64,000 nt of DNA from Terriglobus sp. TAA 43 (GTDB lineage: Bacteria; Acidobacteriota; Terriglobia; Terriglobales; Acidobacteriaceae), in the NCBI RefSeq assembly GCF_000800015.1, contig NZ_JUGR01000004.1:184197-248196 (forward strand). Reading direction: 5' to 3'. The notes beneath the pieces are model-generated. The model worked only from the letters and a program-made list of their open reading frames with translations. It made no database searches and was not told the DNA's origin. The first letter of the stretch is position 1; the number at the start of each line of letters is the position of its first letter. Of the stretch, positions 25,552 to 34,157 are shown piece after piece. A program made the translations under genes and the position numbers.

Positions 25552-26283
25552 CTACTGGCCTGAGGTTGGCGCGGCAGTGCTGTCGACCATCCTGCGTTCC
25601 GAAAAACCCGCTGGTGGGCGAAAGAGGGCTGCGTCGGGTTCCATGCGGTTGATGGAGATTACCGTTGTCGTCGTTGTGCCGGATCGAGGATCTGTGACGT
25701 GCCCACTGAGTTCCAGTCCAAGTTCCTGGGACATACAGTGTTCAGAAACCACCGTGACAGGGCGATCATTGCCAATCATGCCGACGGGAAAGATGGTCGT
25801 TATACGAGTCGCTTTGCAGGAGATACCCTGGACATCCTGCATTCCCAGCGGTTCCTGCGTTTGTTGTGGACGCTGGTTTTGCTGTGATGATGCAGGGACT
25901 GATTGTCGGGGGATGCCGTCCGATGGTGTTGCGACCAGTATCTTGCCGACGGTGTACACGGATTCCATGTGGTCCCCCACCATCCAGCTCATCGTTTGGC
26001 CCGCGGCCAGATCGGTGATGTTGACGTTGGTTCGTGGCGATTGACCTACATCGGAGTTGAGGTAGAACTCCATACGGATGCGACCCTGACTATCGCGATA
26101 ACGCTTTTGGCGCGTTACCTGCACAATGTGGGTGCCGTCTGCGAGCGTCTGTTCGCGTTTCGTCTCCAGTTCCACAAAATAGGGCCTGTTGAGAGTCGAA
26201 GGTGGTCGAAATGGAGCGGACTGCGCGGGCGCGAGAGGTGCCACGATAACGAGAAAAGCAGGCAGAAAAAACCGCATGGGCAT
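25552..26283 (-). CDS. Secreted protein of unknown function
   Basis: A 243-residue exported protein with a signal peptide (MPMRFFLPAFLVIVAPLAPA, cleavage near AQS). The mature part is beta-rich, with TKREQTLADGTHIVQVTRQKRYRD, a Gln/Pro-rich linker near the middle (SSQQNQRPQQTQEP), then ISCKATRITTIFPVGMIGNDRPVTVVSEHCMS carrying two cysteines that could pair. I recall similar exported proteins in Acidobacteria without assigned function. A GTG at 26289 is in frame, but CTCC at 26292-26295 (GGAG) is 8 bases before ATG 26283. Confidence 0.8.
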   Translation of the reverse strand: MPMRFFLPAFLVIVAPLAPAQSAPFRPPSTLNRPYFVELETKREQTLADGTHIVQVTRQKRYRDSQGRIRMEFYLNSDVGQSPRTNVNITDLAAGQTMSWMVGDHMESVYTVGKILVATPSDGIPRQSVPASSQQNQRPQQTQEPLGMQDVQGISCKATRITTIFPVGMIGNDRPVTVVSEHCMSQELGLELSGHVTDPRSGTTTTTVISINRMEPDAALFRPPAGFSERRMVDSTAAPTSGQ

Positions 26284-26357
26284 TTCCACGTCTCCGATAA
26301 GACGAGGAAATTGTAGCGTCTGCTCGACGCGCCCATGCGTGTAATTTTAGGCCGTGA

Positions 26358-27296
26358 TTAACCGTTCAGCGCCGCGAGTGTCTTCTGCAGGCTGTCGCCG
26401 TCTTCCACGTTCAGCATCTTCTGTGCGCGATCGATTTGGCGCATCAGACCGCTGAGGACCTTGCCGGGGCCTACTTCGATGAAGGTGGTGGCACCGCTGG
26501 TCTTCAACAGTTCTATGCACTCCACCCAGCGGACTGCGCCGGTCACCTGGCGGATGAGGCAGTCGCGGACGTCGGCACGGCGGCTGATCATGCGGGCGTC
26601 GACGTTGCTGGCGACGGGAATCTGCGGATCGAGAATGACGACGCGTTCCAGCTCTGCGGCGAGGCGTTCGGCGGCGGGTTCCATCATCTTGCAGTGGAAG
26701 GGAGCGGAGACGGGCAGCGGCACTACGCGCTTGGCTCCAGCTTCCTTGCAAAGCTCGCCTGCGCGGGTGACGGCGGAGGCTTCGCCGGAAATGACGGTCT
26801 GCTCGGGCGCGTTCATGTTTGCCGGAGCAACGATGCAGTTGTGCTCGTCGCTGGCCTGCTGGCAGAGTTCGCCGATGCGTCCGGCGTCGAGCCCCAGGAT
26901 GGCGGACATGCCTCCCTTGCCCGGCGGCACGGCTTCCTGCATGAACTGGCCACGCAGGCGGACGGTGCGGACGGCATCAGCAAAGGTGAGGGTGCCTGCG
27001 GCGACGTGAGCGCTGTATTCACCCAGCGAATGGCCAGCAGCCATGGTCGCGGTGACGCCGTGGTCGGCAAGGACGCGCGCGGCGGCCACGGAGACGGTCA
27101 GGATTGCGGGTTGGGTGTATTCCGTGAGCTTGAGCTGGTCTTCGGGGCCTTCAAAGCAGAGCTGGGACAAGCTATAGCCCAGGGCGTCATCAGCTTCTTC
27201 AAAGACGGCTTTTGCGGCGGGGAATTTTTCTACCAGATCGCGGCCCATGCCGACGCTTTGCGAACCCTGTCCAGGGAAGAGAAATGCGATGCTCAT
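26358..27296 (-). CDS. fabD: Malonyl-CoA:ACP transacylase
   Basis: Loads malonyl groups from CoA onto acyl carrier protein for fatty-acid elongation. At 312 residues it is full length. Motifs seen: AFLFPGQGSQSVGMGRDL at the N-terminus, AAGHSLGEYSAHVAAG with the nucleophile Ser in GHSLG, a malonate-binding Arg in VRLRGQFMQEA, and VPLPVSAPFHCKMM with the catalytic His. A TTG at 27320 opens the frame, but ATG 27296 gives the family start MSIAFLFPGQG. No other fab genes adjoin it; fabH is 23 kb away. Confidence 0.96.
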   Translation of the reverse strand: MSIAFLFPGQGSQSVGMGRDLVEKFPAAKAVFEEADDALGYSLSQLCFEGPEDQLKLTEYTQPAILTVSVAAARVLADHGVTATMAAGHSLGEYSAHVAAGTLTFADAVRTVRLRGQFMQEAVPPGKGGMSAILGLDAGRIGELCQQASDEHNCIVAPANMNAPEQTVISGEASAVTRAGELCKEAGAKRVVPLPVSAPFHCKMMEPAAERLAAELERVVILDPQIPVASNVDARMISRRADVRDCLIRQVTGAVRWVECIELLKTSGATTFIEVGPGKVLSGLMRQIDRAQKMLNVEDGDSLQKTLAALNG

Positions 27297-27328
27297 CGTT
27301 CGTATGTCCTTGCGTTTCAAAGAGGAAA

Positions 27329-27354
27329 CCCCACGCTCGCGGTGGAACGTGGGG
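27329..27354 (-). terminator. Hairpin between small membrane gene and fabD
   Basis: CCCCACG (27329-27335) pairs with CGTGGGG (27348-27354). On the minus strand it is followed by TTTCCTCTTT, so it may end the small membrane gene or attenuate before fabD. Confidence 0.45.
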
Positions 27355-27375
27355 CCTCGGTGGATCGTTAACCTG

Positions 27376-27678
27376 CTAAATGCCGACGCCGAACTCCAAA
27401 TCTGGCGTCTGATCGCCCGCGTGGGCGTAGTAGTCGTAGGGAGTGCGACGGTTCAACTTATAACGCACGCGTAGTTCGCGGCCTGCGAGGAGGCCCAGCG
27501 TCAAAACGCCCACGCCACCGGCCACCCATGCGGCCGTGACGGCCAGTTTGTGCGACTTGGACCGGGGCAACGCAGCCTCAACAGCGGCAGGAATCTGGGA
27601 GAGAGTTTCCTGGATACGCGCTTCAATTTCTTCCAGTTTTTTGCGGCGACTGCGAGACAGCTTCATGCCGAACATCAT
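27376..27678 (-). CDS. Small single-TM protein with basic helical N-terminus
   Basis: A 100-residue protein: a charged amphipathic N-terminal helix (KLSRSRRKKLEEIEARIQET), one transmembrane helix at about 53-73 (LAVTAAWVAGGVGVLTLGLLAG) and a short polar tail with YDYYAHAGDQTPDLEFGVGI. No known family. The frame continues to 27801, but GGGGG lies 6 bases before ATG 27678. It precedes fabD on the same strand and may be cotranscribed with it. Confidence 0.72.
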   Translation of the reverse strand: MMFGMKLSRSRRKKLEEIEARIQETLSQIPAAVEAALPRSKSHKLAVTAAWVAGGVGVLTLGLLAGRELRVRYKLNRRTPYDYYAHAGDQTPDLEFGVGI

Positions 27679-27806
27679 AACGCACCCCCGTATTCGATGG
27701 CAGTGGGTGAGACGCAGGAAAGACAACAGGGTTGGCTGTCGCATATCTGCGCGGCTTTTCTCTGTTCGATATGCGACTCGATCAGGGAAAGCGGGTCTCA
27801 CTGGAT

Positions 27807-28382
27807 ATGGGTTTCGTCCGTTCGCTTTCGACCTTTACCGCCGCTGCCATTGTGGCTGCGGGAGTTGTTTGCCAGACCCCGCCTCCCCCACCTGTGGCTG
27901 CTCCGCCGCCTGGCGGCTGGGTTCCGAATTTTGGCGAGGTTATCAGCAGCAATGCATCGCAAACATCGTTCACCTTTGATCGGAACATGCTGTCGGCGGC
28001 GGACCAGTTCTTTGCCAACAGCGATCCGGAAACGCGTCGTGTGGTGGCCGGGTTGAACAGCATTACCGTGCGGACGTTTCACGCGAAGGATTTTGCGCGA
28101 TACGATCCCGGCGCGCTGGGCATGATTGACGCGCAGTATCGCGCTGCGGGATGGAAGCATCTGGTAAATGCCAATGGTGCGGCTTCCGTGAACATGACGG
28201 ATATGTGGCTGCATTTCCAGGGGACGAACATCACCGGCGTGACCGTGCTGACGCGCGGCGACCGGAACATGAGTGTGGTCAGTGTGGATTGCATGCTGCG
28301 GCCGCTGGATCTGCTGCACCTGAGCGGACACTTCGGGATTCCGAAGGTAGACGAGAACGCCGTCATGGTGCCGGCACACTAG
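27807..28382 (+). CDS. Secreted DUF4252-like protein
   Basis: A 191-residue exported protein. The signal (SLSTFTAAAIVAAGVV) is followed by CQTPPPPPVAAPPPGG, so a lipoprotein is conceivable although Val before Cys is not a good lipobox. The body, LNSITVRTFHAKDFARYDPG, then GWKHLVNANGAASVNMTDMW, GTNITGVTVLTRGDRNMSVVSVDC and LDLLHLSGHFGIP, resembles DUF4252 (small alpha/beta proteins of unknown role) in block order. The frame is open from 27732, but the signal fits best from ATG 27807. The family call is tentative. Confidence 0.7.
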   Translation: MGFVRSLSTFTAAAIVAAGVVCQTPPPPPVAAPPPGGWVPNFGEVISSNASQTSFTFDRNMLSAADQFFANSDPETRRVVAGLNSITVRTFHAKDFARYDPGALGMIDAQYRAAGWKHLVNANGAASVNMTDMWLHFQGTNITGVTVLTRGDRNMSVVSVDCMLRPLDLLHLSGHFGIPKVDENAVMVPAH

Positions 28383-28388
28383 GCGGTT

Positions 28389-28604
28389 CTCAGTGTTGAA
28401 CAAGTAAGGCAGGGTTCAAAAGGTAGGAGTTGCCGGATTTGCGGGTGTCGAAATGCTTATATGGACTCCGACATAGGGCAGGCCGCGGGAGAGAGGGAGT
28501 GGAGGTACTTCCCGGTTCTCGCGGCCTGTCTGACCCTGGAACGGGTCTAGGAGTACTTTTAGGCTACTCCCGTCTACGACGTTTGGCACATAAATCTTTT
28601 CCAC
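28389..28604. other. Structured intergenic element with several inverted repeats
   Basis: Between convergent genes. CAGGCCGCGGGAGA (about 28479-28492) can pair with TTCTCGCGGCCTG (about 28516-28528, one wobble); GACCC with GGGTC at about 28532-28547; GGAGTA with TACTCC at about 28550-28570; and TTGAAC with GTTCAA near 28396-28419. Three stems in a row over about 90 bases suggest a folded RNA or a repeat family. Open frames cross it on both strands but lack ribosome sites. The strand is not determined. Confidence 0.5.
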
Positions 28605-28638
28605 GAGTGGCCGTTTGACGCCATTTGTAACAGGATTT

Positions 28639-29769
28639 TCACGCCTCGGCCGGTGAGAACGGCGCGCGCGTATCTCCGTTGTTTCTGACTGCTTTTTGAC
28701 CCTTTCGTTGTGCTTCGATCTCAGACCCCTTTATCGGCTGCCGATTGCCGTTGGCGGCGGGTAGGGCCAGGTGGCTGGCCGCTGCTGCGAAGCGGGCGGA
28801 GGATTCTGGCGCCACACCAACCAGCCTTGCCGCGAGCCATGCCTGCGGCGTGATGGTGATTTCTGCCCGGCGTTCCACCGTAGCGCGGAAAATGGTGCGG
28901 GCTGCGGCGCGAGCGGCAACGGAGATACCCGGCATCGTAGCTCCGAGTTTGAACCAGCGGTATTCCTTTTCCGCGTTGCCAACCAGATCCACCTGCACCT
29001 GCGAGCCGGTACGCATCAGGCCGGGGCAGACCGTGAGCACGTGGACGCCCTTGTGCCGCAGTTCAGCGTGCAGACCCTCGCTGAGACCCACCAAGGCAAA
29101 CTTGCTGGCGACGTAAGGCAGCAGGTGCGGTACGGCAATCTTGCCGCCGACGCTGGCAATATTGACGATTTGTCCTGCTTTTCGGGCCAGCATCTGCGGC
29201 AGAACTGCCTGTATGGCGTAAAGCTGGCCGAAGAAGTTGATGTTCATGGCGTCACGGAAGGCTTCGGTGGGCTGGTCTTCAAACGATCCTACGGTGATGA
29301 TCCCCGCGCAATTGATGAGGATGTCCACTCGGCCGTAGCGTTCGGTGGCGTCGGCGATCATCCGTTCGCAATCTTCTTTCAGGCTGATGTCGGCGGTGAT
29401 GGTGTGGGCTGTGCCGCCGTTCGGGATGGCCCCTCCGCGCATTAATGTGCCTAGGGCTTCGCGAAGTTCCTCATCCTTCCGTGCGACGAGTACGAGGTGC
29501 GCACCGCCGAGACCGAATTGGCGAGCAATTTCCAGCCCCAGACCGCGGCTACCGCCCGTGATCAGGACGACCTTGCCCCGCACCGCCGCGTCGCGCTGGT
29601 GTGCTTTCCACGCTTCACAGGCGGCAACGCCCGCGCCGAGCAGCCCAAGGGCCAGGTTGATCTTCATGCCATGTTTACGCGCCTGTCGCTTTGCAAGCCA
29701 AATGCCCGCTTTGCCACCGAGTTTTAACGCTTTGCCGACCATGATCGGTTCAGACGCCGAAGGGTTCAT
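28639..29769 (-). CDS. Short-chain dehydrogenase/reductase, membrane-associated
   Basis: A 376-residue SDR. After about 60 N-terminal residues with a basic amphipathic part and a hydrophobic segment (INLALGLLGAGVAACEAW), a classical SDR core follows: VVLITGGSRGLGLEIA (cofactor loop), ADISL, INCAGI, IVNIASVGGKIA with catalytic Ser, and YVASK with catalytic Tyr and Lys. An Arg in LVARKDE suggests NADPH. The C-terminus adds about 90 residues, helical and Ala-rich, then basic. N- and C-terminal extensions suggest membrane attachment. Substrate unknown. Confidence 0.9.
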   Translation of the reverse strand: MNPSASEPIMVGKALKLGGKAGIWLAKRQARKHGMKINLALGLLGAGVAACEAWKAHQRDAAVRGKVVLITGGSRGLGLEIARQFGLGGAHLVLVARKDEELREALGTLMRGGAIPNGGTAHTITADISLKEDCERMIADATERYGRVDILINCAGIITVGSFEDQPTEAFRDAMNINFFGQLYAIQAVLPQMLARKAGQIVNIASVGGKIAVPHLLPYVASKFALVGLSEGLHAELRHKGVHVLTVCPGLMRTGSQVQVDLVGNAEKEYRWFKLGATMPGISVAARAAARTIFRATVERRAEITITPQAWLAARLVGVAPESSARFAAAASHLALPAANGNRQPIKGSEIEAQRKGQKAVRNNGDTRAPFSPAEA

Positions 29770-29843
29770 TTGCCGTTGCGTGCGGCGTGGGAATATCTAT
29801 GTGTGGAAACGGCATCCAAATCAGTAAAATAGGGGCAACCGTC

Positions 29844-30263
29844 ATGGCTACCAAGCGACGTTCCAAAGGCGCCTACATGATCTCCGCAGTCTCGGAGATG
29901 TATGCCATCCATCCTCAGACGTTGCGCTTGTATGAGCGCGAAGGCCTGTTACGCCCCTCGCGTTCGGAGGGAAACACCCGCCTGTACACGGACGAGGATC
30001 TGGAGCGGCTGGAGTTCATCCTGAACCTGGCGCGGGATCTGGGTGTGAACATCGCAGGCATTGCCATCATTCTGCAGATGCGTGAACGCATGGAGCAGAT
30101 GAACAAAGACATGCAGAATTTCGTGAGCTACATGCGTGACGAGATGCTGAGCCGCATGCAGCAGCCACGCAGCAATGAAGCTGGGCTGGTGCCACTGCGT
30201 CGTCCCGTGCTGGTGGGTAAGCCGGTGGTGATGAAGTCTACTTCGACAAAGAAGCGGGGATGA
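29844..30263 (+). CDS. hspR: MerR-family regulator, HspR-like
   Basis: A 139-residue MerR-type regulator. AYMISAVSEMYAIHPQTLRLYEREGLLRPSRSEGNTRLYTDEDLERL is nearly the HspR helix-turn-helix, the repressor of dnaK-type heat-shock operons that binds HAIR elements (CTTGAGT-N7-ACTCAAG). A short dimerisation helix and a basic tail follow. GGGG is 9 bases before ATG 29844. No dnaK, grpE, dnaJ or clpB lies here, and I found no HAIR site in the upstream region, so its target is elsewhere. Its stop overlaps the start of the glycosyltransferase (ATGA). Confidence 0.88.
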   Translation: MATKRRSKGAYMISAVSEMYAIHPQTLRLYEREGLLRPSRSEGNTRLYTDEDLERLEFILNLARDLGVNIAGIAIILQMRERMEQMNKDMQNFVSYMRDEMLSRMQQPRSNEAGLVPLRRPVLVGKPVVMKSTSTKKRG

Positions 30264-31486
30264 GCTTCGTTTCGCTGTCGCAGCTTGCTGGCACTGGTCT
30301 TGTTTCGCGCATCTTGTTCTGGATGGCTGCGCTGGGTTCGCTAACAGCGTTGATCTTCTGCGGCATGGCAGTTGTAGCTGCTCTGCAGTTTGCTGCAAGG
30401 CGCAAGCGTGTTCTGCAACGGAAAGAATTATTCACACCTCCGCTGAGCGTATTGAAGCCCCTGCACGGCGCGGAGCCGGGGTTGGAACGAAACATTGAAA
30501 GCTTCTTTCAGCAGAATTATCCCGTTCCGTACGAGATCCTTTTCTGTGCTCGTCAGCAGGATGACGCGGGTCTCCAGATTGCGCGCAAGGTAGCTCAGCG
30601 TTATCCCGACCGTCCCGTGCGCTTCATTGCGTGCGGTGAACCGCTGTATCCAAATCCGAAGATGTTTTCGTTGGGTGTGATGAGTGATGCGGCAACGTAT
30701 CCGCACCTGATTACCTCGGATGCAGATGCGCGTGTGTCGCCCGACGCGTTGTTGCGTTGTGTTCAATCTCTTGCGCCCGGACACAACGTGAAAGGCAAGC
30801 AGGTGGTTCTGGGGTCGTGCTTGTACACGGGCTATGTGGATCGCGGCAGCTTGTTTACGTGGCTGGACGCCGTGGGTAAGAGCGTGGAGATGAGCGCGGG
30901 CGTGCTGATTGCAGACATGCTCAGCGGTACCGACTTTGCGTTGGGGCCGTTACAGATCCTTGAGAAGAAAACATTCCTTGACGCTGGCGGCTACGAAGAC
31001 CTGGGCCACTATTGGGCGGAGGATTTTGTGCTTGGCCATCGACTCGCCGAACAGGGCAAGGGCGTGGAGATGAGTACGCATGTGATCAAGCTGATGGTGG
31101 CGGACCAGGGTGTGGCCCGCTCGTTTCGTGATCAGCTTCGATGGATGCAGAGTACGCGCAGGTCGCGTCCAGCAGGGCATTTTGGAACGGGTCTCACGTT
31201 TGCCATGCCGTTTGGATTGCTTGGGTTTGCATTGGAAGCAGCGCTCGGTAACTGGTGTGCGGCATGGGTGTTTCTCGGCATTGCGCTGGTGAACCGCTGG
31301 CTGCAGGCATTCACGATGCTTAGCGTGTTGGGTGCGGAGCGCATCGTGTTTCAGACGCTGATCTATCCGCTGCGCGATCTGCTTGGTTTTGTTGTGTGGT
31401 GCTGCAGTTATCTGCCCGCGGATACGCGTTATCACGGCACGCAGTTTCGCATCATGCCGGACGGTCGTTTGAAGGCAGAAGGCTAA
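30260..31486 (+). CDS. hpnI: GT21/HpnI-like membrane glycosyltransferase
   Basis: A 408-residue glycosyltransferase of the ceramide glucosyltransferase/HpnI type. An N-terminal TM (ILFWMAALGSLTALIFCGMA) precedes LSVLKPLHGAEPGLERNIESFF, ITSDADARVSPDAL with the metal-binding D-x-D, GTDFALGPLQILEK, and the family RW motif DQLRWMQSTRRSRP, then C-terminal TM helices. HpnI adds N-acetylglucosamine to bacteriohopanetetrol; acidobacteria often make hopanoids, so that role is plausible, but glycolipid synthesis is equally possible. It overlaps hspR by 4 bases. Its stop overlaps the convergent DUF4256 stop. Confidence 0.85.
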   Translation: MSFVSLSQLAGTGLVSRILFWMAALGSLTALIFCGMAVVAALQFAARRKRVLQRKELFTPPLSVLKPLHGAEPGLERNIESFFQQNYPVPYEILFCARQQDDAGLQIARKVAQRYPDRPVRFIACGEPLYPNPKMFSLGVMSDAATYPHLITSDADARVSPDALLRCVQSLAPGHNVKGKQVVLGSCLYTGYVDRGSLFTWLDAVGKSVEMSAGVLIADMLSGTDFALGPLQILEKKTFLDAGGYEDLGHYWAEDFVLGHRLAEQGKGVEMSTHVIKLMVADQGVARSFRDQLRWMQSTRRSRPAGHFGTGLTFAMPFGLLGFALEAALGNWCAAWVFLGIALVNRWLQAFTMLSVLGAERIVFQTLIYPLRDLLGFVVWCCSYLPADTRYHGTQFRIMPDGRLKAEG

Positions 31487-32046
31487 ACGCGAAGCAGGCC
31501 GCGGAATCCTCTTGCACGATAAAACGATGGCGGCGTGTTGTGATACACGAAGACGCGGCCAAAGCGACGGTCACCGAATAATCCTCCGCCAAGTTTCACA
31601 AACTCCGCAGGCGCTTTGATCCAGCTTTGTGACTTCAGATCGAATTCGCCAAGCTTCTGCAGCGCGAAGTACTGTTCCTCATCCAGCGGTTCAATGCCCA
31701 TATCGGCTGCCATGTCCAGGACGCATCCGATCGGCTGCAATCCTTCTTTCAAGCGCTTCTCGTAGCCTTTGCGGTCGTAGCAGGTGTTGCGACGGCCTTC
31801 GGGGCTTTCGGCAGAACAGTCGCAGAAGATAATCTCGCCCGTTTTTTCATCGCGTCCAATCACGTCAGGCTCGCCGCCGCTTTCTTCCATTGCGAAGAGG
31901 GAACGCACGGCAGTGTTCTTTTCGAGTTTTGCGGTCACATCACGCCACGCGATTTTTGCATGGCGCTTGGTGTTCTTTTCAAACCGCTCTTGCAGCGTGG
32001 AGAGCAGTTGTGTGCGTTGCTGCTTGGAGAGTGCTGCAGGTGCCAT
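31483..32046 (-). CDS. DUF4256 protein
   Basis: A 187-residue cytoplasmic protein that follows DUF4256 closely: LQERFEKNTKRHAKIAW, MEESGGEPDVIGRDEKTGEIIF, CDCSAESPEGRRNTCYD, DMAADMGIEPLDEEQYFALQKLG and a C-terminal GRVFVYHNTPPSFYRARGFRG. The biochemical role is not known; GRRNTCYDR and HN are conserved. The frame continues to 32100, but ATG 32046 gives the family N-terminus MAPAALSKQQR. The last bases overlap the GT21 gene tail to tail (CTAA). Confidence 0.9.
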   Translation of the reverse strand: MAPAALSKQQRTQLLSTLQERFEKNTKRHAKIAWRDVTAKLEKNTAVRSLFAMEESGGEPDVIGRDEKTGEIIFCDCSAESPEGRRNTCYDRKGYEKRLKEGLQPIGCVLDMAADMGIEPLDEEQYFALQKLGEFDLKSQSWIKAPAEFVKLGGGLFGDRRFGRVFVYHNTPPSFYRARGFRGLLRV

Positions 32047-32136
32047 GAATGTGATCTCGCAGGAATATCGCGGCTCGGATGCATTCGAACACGGCCACAC
32101 GCTTCCGCATGGAATGGTATCGCAGTGGCTTGTTCG

Positions 32137-34032
32137 TTAACGATTCGTGAGGATCATCTTGCCGCCGGATGTGGCGAAAAGATGGACTGCGCCAAAGTGT
32201 TGCAAGTCTGCGACGCGTGATTGTTGATAGGTCAGCAAGTACACGCGCTGTGTTCCGCTCCAGGTTTTGTGCAGGGTGTTCTCGTCCTCAAAGATGGGCG
32301 GAGCGTCGGGCCAGAACGAACCGAACCACGGCCCGTTGACGCGGCCATTTACAAGTTGCAACGGATGCCGCGTGTAGAAAAGCAACGTGGAACCGCTGGT
32401 GAGTTCACCGTCAAGCATCACTGCGTCCTGCGGCTGCACCACCGTCTCAAGTTGCATGGCGAGACCCTTGGATCCAATGATGGGATAGAAGCGGTCGAGA
32501 CCACCGTGTACCGCAAGCAACACACCGCACATGCTGACCGCGAGTACCGCGTTGGCAGCGCGTTCGCGATTGGCAATGCGACGATTGCCATGCCGCCGTA
32601 TCCACCATGCGATGGGACCGACGCCGAACATGGACACCGCCATGATGGCCAGCGGCGCGCGGAAGAAGCCCATGGCGCGTGTCGTCAGGTCATGCAGATG
32701 ACCGAGTGCCAGGTTGTACTGATCCGGGTTGCTGGTGAGCAGTTCGCTGATGTCCGCGCCCGGGCGTGCCGCGGGTGAGATTGCCGCAAGCGTGCCGCAG
32801 ATGCCTGCGATGAGCATGCCCAACGGCAACAGGAACCATGTGTGTGCACGCAGAATGTTGCGTCGCAGATGTGGATCGCCGTGCTCAGCTCCGGCAACAA
32901 CACCGCCAGCCATCAACGCGAGTGCCGGCAGTGCTGGCAACGAGTAATACTCCTGTCGCGAGCTGAGCGTGAAGAAGCCAAGCACCATGCCGCTCCACAA
33001 CAGCACCGTCAACGCGGCCTGCTTGCGCTTGGAGCTTTCCAGCGGGCGATCGCGCCACATGCGCGCGTACTGTGTCCACGCAGCGGGCAGGAAAGCTACC
33101 CAGGGCATCAGCCACAGGAAGAACATCAGCCAGAAGAGTGGGATTGGAACCTGGCCGTAGTCATGCGGGATGCGCAGTCCGCGGAAGCGCATGAAGTGTT
33201 CGTTGATGATGTAGAACCAGAACCATCCAGCGCGCGCGGGGAGCCCTGTGCCTGCTGGCATTGGGATGGCGGGATTCCGTAACGCTGCAAGGATGTGCCA
33301 CGGCAACGCGACTACTGCAAAGAGCAGCAACGAAGTGAACAGTGGCAGTGTCAGAAGTCGTTTGAACTGCTTTGTCAGTAACGCGTAGATCACAACAAAG
33401 CCGATGGGGAAGACGATGCCGATGAGTCCCTTGGTCAGTAGATTCAGTCCCATCACGATGCCGAAAGCCCACGTGGCCATGCGTGCGGAACGCATCTGGC
33501 CGTTTCGGCTGCTGTCCAGTGCAATCAGAAACAGATGCACGCCCAACGTCATCCACAATGCATTCATGATGTCGGGAATGTAGAAGCGTGTGAAAAGGTA
33601 GGGGCCCAGGCTTGTAGCCATCGCAAGCGCTGCATAAAAGCCGCCGCGTTCTCCGAAAAGCTTGCGACCCAGCGCGTACACGGAGAGGAAAAGTCCCAAC
33701 ACCATCAACGACAGTGGCAGTCGTGCGGCCCAGTCATGCGGTCCGAAAAGTTTCATGCCACCAGCGGCCATCCAGTACATGAGCGGCGGTTTGTCGAAGA
33801 AACGGACACCGTCGACGTACGGCGTGACATAGTCATGGCGCTGCAACATCTCGCGCGCGGCTTCGATGTAAATCGAGTCCACATCGTCCAGTAGTCCGGG
33901 CGTGAACAGGCAGCCTAAGTGCAGCACCAGCCAGATGGCTACCAGTACAGCAACGGAACGGCGCTTGAGCGCACCGGAAAATGCTTGCGAATCCGCGGAC
34001 AGTGAAGACGGCAGTGGTTCAGACAACGTCAC
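32137..34032 (-). CDS. ArnT-like GT39 glycosyltransferase (paralogue 1)
   Basis: A 631-residue polytopic glycosyltransferase of the ArnT/PMT (GT39) fold, which moves a sugar from a polyprenyl phosphate to an acceptor on the outer face of the inner membrane. Seen: GLLDDVDSIYIEAAREMLQRHDYVTPYVDGVRFFDKPPLMYW, with the acidic pair and KPPL motif of this family, about twelve hydrophobic helices, and SSRQEYYSLPALPALAL, the SxRxEYY region of ArnT. A periplasmic C-terminal domain follows the last helix. It is divergent from its paralogue at 34158. The acceptor could be lipid A or another glycan. Confidence 0.9.
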   Translation of the reverse strand: MTLSEPLPSSLSADSQAFSGALKRRSVAVLVAIWLVLHLGCLFTPGLLDDVDSIYIEAAREMLQRHDYVTPYVDGVRFFDKPPLMYWMAAGGMKLFGPHDWAARLPLSLMVLGLFLSVYALGRKLFGERGGFYAALAMATSLGPYLFTRFYIPDIMNALWMTLGVHLFLIALDSSRNGQMRSARMATWAFGIVMGLNLLTKGLIGIVFPIGFVVIYALLTKQFKRLLTLPLFTSLLLFAVVALPWHILAALRNPAIPMPAGTGLPARAGWFWFYIINEHFMRFRGLRIPHDYGQVPIPLFWLMFFLWLMPWVAFLPAAWTQYARMWRDRPLESSKRKQAALTVLLWSGMVLGFFTLSSRQEYYSLPALPALALMAGGVVAGAEHGDPHLRRNILRAHTWFLLPLGMLIAGICGTLAAISPAARPGADISELLTSNPDQYNLALGHLHDLTTRAMGFFRAPLAIMAVSMFGVGPIAWWIRRHGNRRIANRERAANAVLAVSMCGVLLAVHGGLDRFYPIIGSKGLAMQLETVVQPQDAVMLDGELTSGSTLLFYTRHPLQLVNGRVNGPWFGSFWPDAPPIFEDENTLHKTWSGTQRVYLLTYQQSRVADLQHFGAVHLFATSGGKMILTNR

Positions 34033-34157
34033 CGCTTCATCTTATGGGTAACGAGCACCTTATGCCGCAGAAAGGCAAAGGATGCCGCGTTTCGTACGTG
34101 TTCGGCGATAATATGAACGGCTATAGTTCGGTCGGATTTTTTGCAAAAAAGGCGTTC

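Noticed and set aside
26436..27371. 311-codon plus-strand frame over fabD
   Set aside because: Antisense shadow of fabD, with no motifs.
28416..28618. 62-codon frames on both strands in the 28.5 kb gap
   Set aside because: No Shine-Dalgarno, and both follow inverted repeats, so structure explains the region better than coding.
34100..34130. GATAAT and TATAGT boxes between the divergent GT39 genes
   Set aside because: No acceptable -35 box at 16-18 bases from either, so no promoter is called.
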